From contig CAKRVA010000003.1 of the NCBI GenBank assembly GCA_934408585.1, forward strand, positions 248,001 to 312,000: a stretch of 64,000 nt of DNA, written 5' to 3'. A model generated the notes under the pieces. That model was not told where the DNA came from and made no database searches. It saw only the letters and a program-made list of their open reading frames with translations. The position numbers and the translations under genes are program-made. Below are positions 16,921-26,008 of this stretch, piece by piece. This stretch comes from an uncultured Lachnospiraceae bacterium (GTDB lineage Bacteria > Bacillota > Clostridia > Lachnospirales > Lachnospiraceae). How positions within the stretch are numbered: the stretch's first letter is position 1; every line of letters begins with the position of its first letter.

Positions 16921-17127
16921 CTAAACCTTTGGCAGTTCCTGCAAGCTTTGCTGCAGCACCTCTTCAAAGCCACTATCCATATGTTTTTTCTGAGGTGGCT
17001 GCTGTCTTCCCTGATATGTGCCCTGCCCATAATTCACAAACACCGGACCAACAAATGTAACTTTATAAATCTCCTGTCCTAAGTAGCCTGCTTTTTTACC
17101 CTCCTTGGTTTTATTTGCTTCCTTATA
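16921..17127 (-). pseudogene. Remnant of a protein-coding gene without a start codon
   Basis: The minus strand reads open for about 68 codons with coding-like composition (Lys/Glu-rich, then KVTFVGPVFVNYGQGTY, ending EEVLQQSLQELPKV) and stops at 16921. Upstream in frame there is a TAA at 17128-17130 and no ATG, GTG or TTG in a suitable place near its start, although an AAGGAGG lies inside. It looks like the 3' end of a gene whose beginning has been lost. I do not recognise the family. The gap between the response regulator and Fic genes (16778-17161) is otherwise occupied by the structured element and the palindrome. Confidence 0.4.
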
Positions 17128-17161
17128 TTATATATCGGCATTTATCTATAGTACTTTAGTC

Positions 17162-17770
17162 CTATTTCAATTCCTCTGCCTTATATATTGTGTAACCTTC
17201 ATAGTAATAACTATGATCAATTCCCTTCATATACATTTCGCGGCTGTTTACCTCATCGCTTAAGGCTTCCCGCAAAATATGTTTAATCTCAATATCCCTT
17301 ATGGGACTCCTCTCCATAGCAAGCAGATAATCCTCCTTATCTACTTTACTCCAATCAATTACTTTCTCCATCTCACATTTAAATATATGGTCAAGCCAGA
17401 TTCTGGTACTCCGTCCATTTCCTTCACGAAACGGATGTGCAATATTCATTTCTACATATTTTTCAACAATTTCATCAAAAGTTTTCTGGGGCATTTCGTC
17501 AATATGCTCCAGTGCGGATTGTAAATACATAAGTGGTGCAAACCGGAAATTTCCTTTCGCAACATTCACATTACGAATTTTGCCGGCAAATTCATAGATA
17601 TCTTCAAAAAGGTATTTATGAATTATCTGCAACGTAGAAAATTTCCCTGCTGGAAGATCATTCAATATTCCACGTTCAAACAGTTCAACCGCTTTCTTTT
17701 TGCTGATTCGTTCTTCTTCACGGGCAAGCTCTGCCGATGTTGTAATTCCCAATTTATTCTCAAGTACCAT
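17162..17770 (-). CDS. Fic-domain protein, probable class III AMPylator with C-terminal inhibitory helix
   Basis: A 202-residue protein with the complete Fic motif HPFREGNGRSTR (about 112-123), whose His and the phosphate-binding GNGR are needed to transfer AMP to a hydroxyl on a target protein. Near the C-terminus is SYYYEG (187-192), matching the (S/T)xxxE(G/N) inhibitory motif of class III Fic proteins such as the Neisseria meningitidis enzyme, so the protein carries its own brake. No separate antitoxin gene lies beside it. It stands alone with its own extended -10 promoter upstream. Targets are unknown; class III family members modify housekeeping proteins such as DNA gyrase. Confidence 0.88.
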   Translation of the reverse strand: MVLENKLGITTSAELAREEERISKKKAVELFERGILNDLPAGKFSTLQIIHKYLFEDIYEFAGKIRNVNVAKGNFRFAPLMYLQSALEHIDEMPQKTFDEIVEKYVEMNIAHPFREGNGRSTRIWLDHIFKCEMEKVIDWSKVDKEDYLLAMERSPIRDIEIKHILREALSDEVNSREMYMKGIDHSYYYEGYTIYKAEELK

Positions 17771-17821
17771 GTCTTTCTACCCCATTTTATAAGCCACATT
17801 CCTTACTTATGTGTTATATAA

Positions 17822-17827
17822 ATTATA
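17822..17827 (-). promoter_or_regulatory. Extended -10 promoter of the Fic gene
   Basis: On the minus strand ATGGTATAAT gives a TG-extended -10. No convincing -35 is visible, which extended -10 promoters can tolerate. It lies about 50 bases before the Fic start codon. Confidence 0.4.
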
Positions 17828-17859
17828 CCATATTACTATATTTCTTGCGATAGCTCCCT

Positions 17860-19215
17860 TTATGACTTCTCATCCTCCGGCAGTTTTCCAAAGAACTTTA
17901 TCGTAAAAGGAATACAGATAAAGAAAGACAAAATATCTGCCACTGCCTGTGCAATCTGGACTCCCATAATTCCCATCAAAACCTGGAGAATCAAAATCAC
18001 CGGGATAAAGCAGAGTCCATTTCGAAGTGTCGATAAAAATGTTGCATTCCATTTATATCCGATGCTTTGGAACATCATATTGTTACAAACACTAAACGGT
18101 ACAAAGAACAAAGCAATACATTGCGATTTCATTGCCAGAATACCGATATCAATAACCTCCTGGTCATCGCGGAACCATGAAATTACATTGGGTGCCCCGA
18201 AGAAGCCAACCAGTGCAAATGTTCCTAACATAACCGTTCCGAATATCCAGGTAAAGAAAAATCCCTTTCTTACACGGGAATACTTTCCGGCTCCAAAATT
18301 GAAGCCCGCCACCGGCTGAAATCCCTGTCCGATGCCAAGTCCCACACTGAAAATAAACATACTCACACGATTTACAATGCTCATTGCTGCAATTGCTGCA
18401 TCGCCATAAACACCCGCGGTATGATTTAGCACCATTGTAGAAACACTTCCCAATCCCTGACGTGCAAGGCTAGGCAATCCCGTTGTAACAATTTCCCCGA
18501 GTGTCCGCGCATTGAACTGGATATATTTAAGCTGGAAGGTAGTCTGTGTCTTTTTTCGTAAAAACATACTAAGCAAAATAGAAAATGAGATATACTGACT
18601 GATTGCCGTTGCGATTCCTGCCCCTGCAATTCCCATTCCACGTCCTCGAATCAGGTACGCATCCAGAAAAATATTGATAAATCCACCACTTGTCAGACCA
18701 ATCATGGCAAAAAATGCACGTCCTTCATAACGCAGAATATTATTCATGACGCAGCTTGTCACCATGGCAGGTGCTGCCAGCAGAATATAAAACGCATAAT
18801 CTCTTGCAAAAGGAAGAATTGTATCTGTACTTCCCAGCAACCGCATCAGCGGAGTTATAAAAATCAATCCCAGAATCAATACCAATACTCCGGAAAGCAA
18901 TGCAGAATAAAAGCTTGTCGCAGAATATTTTTTTGCCTCTTCCAAATCCCTTGCGCCAAGCCTGCGGCTGATAATACTTCCCGCACCATGTCCAAACATA
19001 AATCCTAATGCCTGCAAAATTGCCATCAGACCAAACACAACACCGGTAGCACCGCTTGCTGATGTTCCCAATGTACCAACAAAATACGTATCTGCCATAT
19101 TATATAAATTTGTAACAAGCATACTGATGGTGGTCGGCAGCCCAAGCTGCATAATCAGCTTCCATACCGGCTGTTTCGTCATCATGTCATATTGTGATTG
19201 CTTTTCTCTGCTCAT
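17860..19215 (-). CDS. MATE family efflux transporter
   Basis: A 451-residue multidrug and toxin exporter with about 12 hydrophobic segments. Family landmarks are LPTTISMLVTNLYNMADTYFVG in the first helix and the repeated half at about 235-450 (GLPSLARQGLGSVSTMVLN). It would exchange sodium or protons for organic cations or other small molecules. The start is taken at 19215, where GGGAGGAG stands 5 bases before the second of two adjacent ATGs; the longer open frame begins with a GTG. It follows the YdcF gene by about 30 bases on the same strand and probably shares the thioesterase promoter. Confidence 0.92.
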   Translation of the reverse strand: MSREKQSQYDMMTKQPVWKLIMQLGLPTTISMLVTNLYNMADTYFVGTLGTSASGATGVVFGLMAILQALGFMFGHGAGSIISRRLGARDLEEAKKYSATSFYSALLSGVLVLILGLIFITPLMRLLGSTDTILPFARDYAFYILLAAPAMVTSCVMNNILRYEGRAFFAMIGLTSGGFINIFLDAYLIRGRGMGIAGAGIATAISQYISFSILLSMFLRKKTQTTFQLKYIQFNARTLGEIVTTGLPSLARQGLGSVSTMVLNHTAGVYGDAAIAAMSIVNRVSMFIFSVGLGIGQGFQPVAGFNFGAGKYSRVRKGFFFTWIFGTVMLGTFALVGFFGAPNVISWFRDDQEVIDIGILAMKSQCIALFFVPFSVCNNMMFQSIGYKWNATFLSTLRNGLCFIPVILILQVLMGIMGVQIAQAVADILSFFICIPFTIKFFGKLPEDEKS

Positions 19216-19246
19216 CATGACTCCTCCCTGTTTTTCCACTTACCTT

Positions 19247-20005
19247 TTACATATTACGGCACGCAACATCTTTTAATACCCCGAAAAATTCACGAAACAT
19301 ATTATTCGGCAAAAATGCCGGATGCGAAGGTGCCGAAACTCCACATACATTTTTAAATCCGGCATGCCTTGCCAGCTTAACCCCTCGGAATATATGAAAA
19401 TTATTTGTCACAATCCCTATACTTACGTCCTTATCGCCTATGATATCAGCACTGTAAATAATATTTTCCACTGTTGATGTCGACTTTGCTTCCTTTATAA
19501 TACGCTCTTCTTCAATTCCATGCTCCACCAGATATTCCTGCATTCCCTGTGCCTCTGAACAGGATTCATTTTTTCCCTGCCCACCGGATACGATGCAAAT
19601 AGTCTGTGGATTTTCTTTCAAATAAGCACAGGCGGTATCCAGCCGGTACTTCAATACAATACTTGGACCATTCTGCCGCATCTGCGCACCCAGAACAATC
19701 AGATAATCCAAATCAGGTTCTCCTTTTGCCGAAAACCCACTGATAATACAACCTTCCACAGTTACAAAAAGCAGAACCATTCCCGCCAGCAGCACTAACA
19801 GTACTTTTTGAAGTATTTTGGGAAATCTGCGCCACATCTGCAGCCGAATCATACCTGCTAATAGCACAAATCCGATTGCTGCTGCCAGCCAGATCAGATA
19901 AAACTTTCCTCCGGACCGTGCGCCTCCGACAACTAGCCCATATCCCATGCAGCATACTGCCAATGCCAGGCATATATAAATCCATACTTTTTGTGACTTC
20001 TTCAT
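19247..20005 (-). CDS. YdcF/SanA-type (DUF218) membrane protein
   Basis: A 252-residue protein with three N-terminal hydrophobic segments (about 8-25, 32-50, 62-90) and an outer DUF218 domain. The domain has the usual pattern DYLIVLGAQMRQNGPSIVLKYRLD, VSGGQGKNESCSEAQGM and a C-terminal VTNNFHIFRGVKLARHAG. Family members (ElyC, SanA, YdcF) are linked to envelope and peptidoglycan-precursor metabolism, but their activity is unsettled. It follows the thioesterase gene by 6 bases, so they form one transcript. No further function can be assigned. Confidence 0.87.
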   Translation of the reverse strand: MKKSQKVWIYICLALAVCCMGYGLVVGGARSGGKFYLIWLAAAIGFVLLAGMIRLQMWRRFPKILQKVLLVLLAGMVLLFVTVEGCIISGFSAKGEPDLDYLIVLGAQMRQNGPSIVLKYRLDTACAYLKENPQTICIVSGGQGKNESCSEAQGMQEYLVEHGIEEERIIKEAKSTSTVENIIYSADIIGDKDVSIGIVTNNFHIFRGVKLARHAGFKNVCGVSAPSHPAFLPNNMFREFFGVLKDVACRNM

Positions 20006-20011
20006 CCCCGG

Positions 20012-20479
20012 TTAAAATCCTTCCTTTTTTCGTTGCAGACGAACTTCACGCCGTCTTTTGCCTGCTTCCCATTCTGCCTTTTCCGATTCCGTTTCAATAA
20101 TAAGTTCCGGCACAGAAGTCGGCTTTTCATTTTCGTCCACTGCAACCTCGGTCAGATATGCACGGTTAATTGGATGACGCATTCCATCCAGCGTTTCTAC
20201 ATACGTATCCACCCGCACTTCCATGGACGTCTTTCCAACATAAGTCAGTCTGCCCTCCAGCACCAGTATATCCTTCTGATAAGCTCCTCGCATAAAGCGG
20301 AGGTTGTCCACTGCCACCGTAATTACATCCGTATTGCTATGTCTTATTGCAACAAGACCTGCTATTTCATCAATCCATGACATCAACTGTCCGCCAAACA
20401 GCCGCCCTGCACCATTTAAATGCTCTGGTCTAACCTGATAAACCATCTCTATTTTTGAATCTGCAACACATTTTGCCAC
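20012..20479 (-). CDS. Acyl-CoA thioesterase (hotdog fold)
   Basis: A 155-residue hotdog protein of the acyl-CoA hydrolase type. The segment LNGAGRLFGGQLMSWIDEIAGLVAIRHS holds the conserved Gly-Gly and the catalytic acidic residue; TVAVDNLRFMRGAYQKDIL and VYVGKT-like strands follow. It hydrolyses acyl-CoA esters in the cytoplasm. The tail after about residue 125 is rich in Lys/Arg. It is the first gene of the minus-strand thioesterase-YdcF-MATE unit and has a clear promoter at 20521-20549. Chain-length preference is unknown. Confidence 0.88.
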   Translation of the reverse strand: MAKCVADSKIEMVYQVRPEHLNGAGRLFGGQLMSWIDEIAGLVAIRHSNTDVITVAVDNLRFMRGAYQKDILVLEGRLTYVGKTSMEVRVDTYVETLDGMRHPINRAYLTEVAVDENEKPTSVPELIIETESEKAEWEAGKRRREVRLQRKKEGF

Positions 20480-20520
20480 TATAATCTCCTCCTGCAGAAA
20501 TACTTTTTCGCTATTTATTT

Positions 20521-20549
20521 ATCTTACGTTTCCTTTTTTACAATGTCAA
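20521..20549 (-). promoter_or_regulatory. Promoter of the thioesterase-YdcF-MATE unit
   Basis: On the minus strand, -35 TTGACA (20544-20549), 17-base spacer, -10 TAAGAT (20521-20526). The -35 is a perfect consensus match. The rest of the divergent gap (20550-20673) shows no further structure I can name. Confidence 0.65.
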
Positions 20550-20673
20550 CTTTTAGAACTTCTTTGTGCCGGAGAGCCGTGCTGTCTGCCCATTTTCCTT
20601 ACTTCACACATGAGAGTCCTTTCCCGCAACCTGCCCGAAGCCCAATTACCACCCGCAAAAGAAACATTATCTA

Positions 20674-20702
20674 TTGAGAAAACTCCCAAAATCTCCTATA
20701 AT
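20674..20702 (+). promoter_or_regulatory. Promoter of the FRG and ABC transporter operon
   Basis: -35 TTGAGA (20674-20679), 17-base spacer, -10 TATAAT (20697-20702), about 38 bases before the FRG start codon. Confidence 0.65.
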
Positions 20703-20739
20703 CATACTGGTACATAAAATCTAGCACGAGGTAACCCCA

Positions 20740-21489
20740 ATGATTATCGAAGAAATTCATACCATGGACGAGCTGCTCCATTTTGTAAGCAGCCTGAATC
20801 AAAAACACGGTCAGCGACTCTGGTATCGTGGTGAAGAGAATTCGGAGCTTTCCCTGATTCCTTCCATCCAGCGAAGCCAGAAGCGAATTGACGTTGAGCG
20901 TTATATTACAAACGATTTTTATATCCGTGCAAAGCAAATCATGAAAAACCCACCGGAAAAGCACAACTATGCTGCCTGGGTTTCGATTATGCAGCATTAT
21001 GGACTTCCAACCAGAATGCTGGACTGGAGCCAGTCTCCTTTGATTGCCTCCTTCTTTGCAACTGAAACATATAAAGAACAGCCAAATCTTGATGCCTGTG
21101 TCTGGGTGCTTGTTCCTGCTATTTTAAATGAGCAGATGGGCTTTGGACACTGCATTTATCCGATTGATGCAGATACTACGCAGGAAATGTTGCTCCCTGC
21201 TTTCAAGCACAATCATCATAACCCGGATTTACGCGACAAAATGCTGGCATGCAGTTCCACTGACAACAACCTGCGAATGTATGCACAGCAGTCTAATTTT
21301 ACCGTGCACAATTCTCTTCGCCGTCTGGAAGATATCTGTGACGAAGATACCTTATATAAAATTATCATTCCACGTGACCGCAAAAAATATTTCATCGAAA
21401 GTCTTCGGGTTTTTGGAATCACGGAAGGCTCCATTTATCCGGATCTTGACCACATTTCCAGCGACCTGCGGGATTCTTATGGAATATAA
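20740..21489 (+). CDS. FRG-domain protein
   Basis: A 249-residue cytoplasmic protein. The FRG signature region is clear: WYRGEENSELSLIPSIQR (about 28-45), then WVSIMQHYGLPTRMLDWSQSPLIASFFA (about 80-107), the conserved QHYGLPTRLLDWT-like box. The FRG domain is named for its Phe-Arg-Gly-like motif; its biochemical activity is not established, and it is often found in accessory and phage-defence settings. Here it is the first gene of an ABC transporter operon, 18 bases before the ATPase, under a good promoter. That context is unusual. A GAGG site precedes the ATG. Confidence 0.85.
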   Translation: MIIEEIHTMDELLHFVSSLNQKHGQRLWYRGEENSELSLIPSIQRSQKRIDVERYITNDFYIRAKQIMKNPPEKHNYAAWVSIMQHYGLPTRMLDWSQSPLIASFFATETYKEQPNLDACVWVLVPAILNEQMGFGHCIYPIDADTTQEMLLPAFKHNHHNPDLRDKMLACSSTDNNLRMYAQQSNFTVHNSLRRLEDICDEDTLYKIIIPRDRKKYFIESLRVFGITEGSIYPDLDHISSDLRDSYGI

Positions 21490-21507
21490 AAGAAAGCGAG
21501 GCTTCTT

Positions 21508-22617
21508 ATGAAAATAGTTTTAGAGCACTTAACCAAAAAATTTCCCAATCGAAACAAAAAAGCCGGTGGTGATGTCATTGCCGTAAATGATTTCTCTTTT
21601 GAAATCCCGGACGGTAAGCTGATTGGACTTCTTGGTCCTTCCGGATGTGGCAAGAGTACCGCATTAAATCTTATTTGTGGTTTACTGAAGCCAACCAGCG
21701 GCAGCATATATTTTGGCGAGGATGATGTTACCAATCTTCCCCCTGAAAACAGAGGCGTTGGTCTTGTTTTCCAGAATTACGCCTTGTATCCTCATCTGAC
21801 CGTCCGTCAGAACATTCAATTCCCTTTGGAAAATTTGAAGGGTGCTGACAAGCTTTCGAAAGAAGAAATGGCAAAACGTGTTCTGGAAGCCGCAAAGCTT
21901 GTCCAGATTGAAACGCTTATGGACCGGAAACCCAGCGAATTATCCGGTGGACAACAGCAGCGTGTTGCCATTGCACGTGCTTTAGTAAAAATGCCCCGCG
22001 TACTGCTCCTGGACGAACCCCTTTCCAACCTGGATGCACGTCTTCGTCTGCAGACAAGAGAAGAGCTTCGCCGTATTCAATGTGAAACAAAGATTACCAC
22101 TATTTTTGTTACCCATGACCAGGAAGAAGCAATGAGCATTTCCGATATGATTATTGTTATGAAGGATGGTGTTGTTCACCAGATTGGAAAACCGCAGGAT
22201 GTTTATGACAGCCCAAAGAATTTATTTGTTGCAAAATTCCTCGGAACCCCTCCGATTAATGTATTCCGTGGAAATGTAAAGGCGGAAAAGCTTTATATTG
22301 GTGACGAAGCTGTTTTGACGGTAAAAAATGTTCCCGACCAGGAAGTTTACGTCGGAATCCGTCCGGAAGGCTTTTTACTTGACAACAATGGTGCTTTTAC
22401 CTGTGATTTAAACCGTCTTGAAGTAATGGGACGGGATGTCAGTGTCGTTTCCACGCATAAATGTTCCGAAAATGTTACCATCCGTTCTATCATTAATGCG
22501 GAAAACGCTGTAGATACCAACGCTTCTACGGTCCGCTTCCAGCTTAAGCCCAACAAGGTATTCCTTTTCCGGAAGGATAACGAAGAACGCATTTACTTTG
22601 ATGAAACGAGTCGTTAA
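21508..22617 (+). CDS. ABC transporter ATPase of the UgpC/MsmK/MalK type
   Basis: A 369-residue ATPase for a carbohydrate-uptake-1 (CUT1) transporter. Walker A GPSGCGKST (about 44-52), signature LSGGQQQRVAIARAL and Walker B VLLLDEPLSNLDA are intact, and the last 120 residues form the regulatory TOBE-like domain (VGIRPEGF). It is second in the operon after the FRG gene and followed within 16 bases by the first permease. Because such ATPases can serve several permeases, this one might also energise other CUT1 systems in the cell. Confidence 0.95.
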   Translation: MKIVLEHLTKKFPNRNKKAGGDVIAVNDFSFEIPDGKLIGLLGPSGCGKSTALNLICGLLKPTSGSIYFGEDDVTNLPPENRGVGLVFQNYALYPHLTVRQNIQFPLENLKGADKLSKEEMAKRVLEAAKLVQIETLMDRKPSELSGGQQQRVAIARALVKMPRVLLLDEPLSNLDARLRLQTREELRRIQCETKITTIFVTHDQEEAMSISDMIIVMKDGVVHQIGKPQDVYDSPKNLFVAKFLGTPPINVFRGNVKAEKLYIGDEAVLTVKNVPDQEVYVGIRPEGFLLDNNGAFTCDLNRLEVMGRDVSVVSTHKCSENVTIRSIINAENAVDTNASTVRFQLKPNKVFLFRKDNEERIYFDETSR

Positions 22618-22632
22618 AGGAGAACACGGTTT

Positions 22633-23523
22633 ATGGAAACAAAAAGTTTAAAAGGATGGTTATACCTTCTGCCCGCATTTCTTTTTCTGGGCGCATTTAT
22701 GATTTATCCTTTGATTGATGTATTTATCTATTCCTTTGAAGAGGGCTACAATTCCGCTTCACAGACGTTTTTTGGCGTAGGTACTTATAATTACTCCTAC
22801 GTCCTTCATGACCCATACTTTTTACAGGCGGTCAAAAACACCTTTATTCTGGTTATTATTACAGTACCCGTTTCAACATTGCTTGCTTTGTTCATCTCTA
22901 TGGGATTAAGTTCCATCAAACCACTTCGGGAACTGTTTCAGACCATATATTTTCTGCCCTATGTAACGAATACACTGGCAGTTGGTCTTGTATTTATGAT
23001 TTTATTTAAGAAAACCGCTTATACGGATGGAATGATTAACCTGCTGATTACCTCTTTCGGTGGAAAATCCGTGGACTTTATCGGCGGACCTTATTGGGCA
23101 AAGATGTTTGTCCTGTGTTTTTATACCATCTGGGTGGTTCTTCCCTTCAAAATTCTTATTCTGACGAGTGCATTGTCCTCGGTAAATCAGGATTATTATA
23201 ATGCTGCCCGCGTAGACGGAACCTCTCCGGGAAGAATTTTCCGAAAAATTACGATTCCTATGATCTCCCCTATGATTTTCTATCTTGTCATTACCGGATT
23301 CATTGGTGCGTTTAAGGCATACAGCGATGCCGTTGCACTTTTCGGAACCGACCTGAATGCTGCTGAAATGAATACCATCGTTGGATATATTTACGACATG
23401 CTCTATGGAAACAGCGGCGGTTATCCGTCCTATGCTTCTGCTGCGGCAATTATTTTATTCGTCATTGTTTTGACCATTACCTGTATTAATCTGTTAATTA
23501 GTAAAAAACACGTACACTACTAA
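22633..23523 (+). CDS. Sugar ABC transporter permease (MalF/UgpA type)
   Basis: A 296-residue inner-membrane permease with six hydrophobic segments. The cytoplasmic EAA loop reads YYNAARVDGTSPGRIFRKITIPMISP and would dock with the ATPase. It lacks the long N-terminal extension of enteric MalF. It pairs with the following permease to form the heterodimeric channel. Substrate unknown; CUT1 systems carry oligosaccharides, glycerol phosphate or polyols. Confidence 0.94.
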   Translation: METKSLKGWLYLLPAFLFLGAFMIYPLIDVFIYSFEEGYNSASQTFFGVGTYNYSYVLHDPYFLQAVKNTFILVIITVPVSTLLALFISMGLSSIKPLRELFQTIYFLPYVTNTLAVGLVFMILFKKTAYTDGMINLLITSFGGKSVDFIGGPYWAKMFVLCFYTIWVVLPFKILILTSALSSVNQDYYNAARVDGTSPGRIFRKITIPMISPMIFYLVITGFIGAFKAYSDAVALFGTDLNAAEMNTIVGYIYDMLYGNSGGYPSYASAAAIILFVIVLTITCINLLISKKHVHY

Positions 23524-23537
23524 GCGAGGGTTTTCAC

Positions 23538-24401
23538 ATGGATTATGATAAAATTCAACGTTCCGCGAAGACGAGAACGACAATACGAAACATTGTGATT
23601 TATACATTTCTTACGCTATGGGCAGTTATGGTTCTTTTCCCATTTTACTGGATGATTCTTACCTCGGTAAAAAGCTATAGCTCCTATAACGCAGAATATG
23701 TTCCATCCTTTTTTACCTTGTCTCCGACAATGCAAAATTATAAAGATGCTTTTACAACGGTATCTTTGGGCAGATATCTGGCAAATACCTTATTTTTCAC
23801 ATTAGTAACTACCGCTATAATGGTAGTTGTCATTACTTTGGCGGCATTTGCTTTTGCAAGACTTAACTTCAAGGGAAAAGACCTTGCGTTTACGCTATTT
23901 CTTGCCTTGATGATGATTCCCAATGAGCTGGTTGTCATTACGAATTTCACAACCATCACAAATATGGGACTTCGTAATACGTTTACCGGTCTGATTCTTC
24001 CATCGGTAACCTCAGTCTTCTATATCTATCTGCTGAAAGAAAACTTTGCCCAGATTCCGGACAACCTCTACTATGCAGCAAAAGTAGACGGAACCTCTGA
24101 TTTACGGTATCTTCGAAAGGTCATGATTCCAATTTGCAGACCGACTCTGATAACCATTATTATCCTGAAGGTCATTGAATGCTGGAATTCCTATGTGTGG
24201 CCCCGCTTAATTACCGATGATGAACGTTACTTCCTTGTTTCCAACGGAATCCAGGAAATTCGTGAAAACGGATTTGGACGTGAAAATATCCCCGCCATGA
24301 TGGCTGCGGTTGTTGTTATTTCGCTTCCTTTAATTATTTTGTTCCTGATTTTCCGGGACAAGATTATGGAAGGTGTATCGAGAGGAGGAACCAAAGGATG
24401 A
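23538..24401 (+). CDS. Sugar ABC transporter permease (MalG/UgpE type)
   Basis: A 287-residue permease with six hydrophobic segments and the EAA loop LYYAAKVDGTSDLRYLRKVMIPICRP. A GAGGG site precedes the ATG 14 bases after the previous permease. Its 3' end overlaps the start of the binding-protein gene by 4 bases (ATGA), so the two are translationally coupled. Confidence 0.94.
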   Translation: MDYDKIQRSAKTRTTIRNIVIYTFLTLWAVMVLFPFYWMILTSVKSYSSYNAEYVPSFFTLSPTMQNYKDAFTTVSLGRYLANTLFFTLVTTAIMVVVITLAAFAFARLNFKGKDLAFTLFLALMMIPNELVVITNFTTITNMGLRNTFTGLILPSVTSVFYIYLLKENFAQIPDNLYYAAKVDGTSDLRYLRKVMIPICRPTLITIIILKVIECWNSYVWPRLITDDERYFLVSNGIQEIRENGFGRENIPAMMAAVVVISLPLIILFLIFRDKIMEGVSRGGTKG

Positions 24402-26008
24402 AACCACATCATTACCGTTTGAAATTTCTTCTTATCCTGGTAACCTGCATCCTCAGCATAACCGGATGTCATGGTTCTAAAGAATCAAAAGCATTTACGG
24501 TTCCGGAAGAATTTGATACTTCAAAGAATTATGAGATTACCTTTTGGGCAAAAAATGATACCAATAAAACCCAGACGGAAATCTATAAAAAAGCAATTGA
24601 AGATTTTCAGGCTCTTTACCCCAACATTACGGTAAATCTCCGCCTTTATACAGACTATGGCAAAATATATAACGATGTTATTACCAACATTGCAACGAAT
24701 ACCACACCAAACGTCTGCATTACGTATCCGGACCATATCGCGACCTATCTGACCGGAAACAACACTGTCGTTCCTTTAGATGATTTGTTCTCCGATGAAA
24801 AGTACGGTCTTGGTGGAAGTGCTTTGAATTTTTCTTCTCCTACGCAGGACGAAATTATTCCGCAGTTTTTGGAGGAATGTTCTTTTAACGGACACTACTA
24901 TGCCATTCCTTACATGCGTTCCACAGAAGCATGCTACGTGAACAAAACATATGTGGAAGCACTCGGCTATACCCTGCCTGATGTTCTTACCTGGGATTTT
25001 GTCTGGGAAGTTTCCGAAGCTGCGACAGCCAAGAATCCTGATGGAACCTTTGCTGTAAACGGACAGAAGGTTATGATTCCTTTCATCTATAAATCTACTG
25101 ATAATATGATGATTCAGATGTTAAAACAGAAGGATGCGGGCTATTCCACATCTGCCGGCGATATCCTGATTTTTAACGATACGACTACCGACCTGCTCTA
25201 TACGATTGCGGAGCACACCAAAAGTGGTGCCTTCTCCACATTCAAAATATCCAGTTATCCGGCAAACTTTTTAAATGCCGGCCAATGTATTTTTGCGATT
25301 GATTCTACTGCTGGTGCTACCTGGATGGGTACAAATGCACCTCTTTGTGATATCAGCAAAGATTCTCTGGTGGATTTCGAAACAGAAGTCATGATGATTC
25401 CACAGTTTGACCCGGAGCATCCACAAATGATCTCTCAGGGACCTTCGGTATGTATTTTTAATAAAGATGATTCCCAGGAAGTCCTGGCATCCTGGCTGTT
25501 TGCACAGTTTTTGCTGACAAATGATGTCCAGACTGCTTATTCGGAGACAGAAGGATATGTTCCGGTTACCTCTGTTGCACAGAATTCCGCTGAATATCAG
25601 GACTACCTTTCCCGTGCAGGTGAAGATAACAATCTCCATTATGATGTTAAAATCAAGGCTTCCAAAATGTTATTATCCCATACGGAAGATACTTTTGTGA
25701 CACCTGTTTTTAACGGTTCTGCTTCCTTGCGTGACGCTGCCGGTCAGATGATTGAAAACGTCACAAAATCCATCCGGCGAAAACAGACCGTCGATGATGC
25801 TTATATGGAAAAGCTTTTTGCGGATGTTACCTCTCTTTATCGTTTAGACCAGCGAAATGCGGTCGCTTCAGGGAAAACAGACCTCGGTCCGCTTCCTTTG
25901 ACTTCCGTTCTTCTGCTGTCTGCATTGGGAATTACCTGGCTTGGAATTCTGCTTTATGTTATTACTGATTTATGGAAGAAAAAGAAACAAAATCACAATA
26001 AAGATTGA
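24398..26008 (+). CDS. Extracellular solute-binding lipoprotein with an added C-terminal membrane helix
   Basis: A 536-residue family 1 solute-binding protein. The lipobox is SITGC (Cys about 24), so the N-terminus is lipid-anchored. The body has the usual ITFWAKNDTNKTQTEIYKKAIEDF start and a long two-lobed fold of about 400 residues. After about residue 490 there is a second membrane segment (about 499-526, LPLTSVLLLSALGITWLGIL) ending in KKKKQNHNKD. Binding proteins normally stop before this; here both ends are fixed to the membrane. It is the last gene of the operon, coupled to the permease by overlap. Ligand unknown. Confidence 0.85.
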   Translation: MKPHHYRLKFLLILVTCILSITGCHGSKESKAFTVPEEFDTSKNYEITFWAKNDTNKTQTEIYKKAIEDFQALYPNITVNLRLYTDYGKIYNDVITNIATNTTPNVCITYPDHIATYLTGNNTVVPLDDLFSDEKYGLGGSALNFSSPTQDEIIPQFLEECSFNGHYYAIPYMRSTEACYVNKTYVEALGYTLPDVLTWDFVWEVSEAATAKNPDGTFAVNGQKVMIPFIYKSTDNMMIQMLKQKDAGYSTSAGDILIFNDTTTDLLYTIAEHTKSGAFSTFKISSYPANFLNAGQCIFAIDSTAGATWMGTNAPLCDISKDSLVDFETEVMMIPQFDPEHPQMISQGPSVCIFNKDDSQEVLASWLFAQFLLTNDVQTAYSETEGYVPVTSVAQNSAEYQDYLSRAGEDNNLHYDVKIKASKMLLSHTEDTFVTPVFNGSASLRDAAGQMIENVTKSIRRKQTVDDAYMEKLFADVTSLYRLDQRNAVASGKTDLGPLPLTSVLLLSALGITWLGILLYVITDLWKKKKQNHNKD

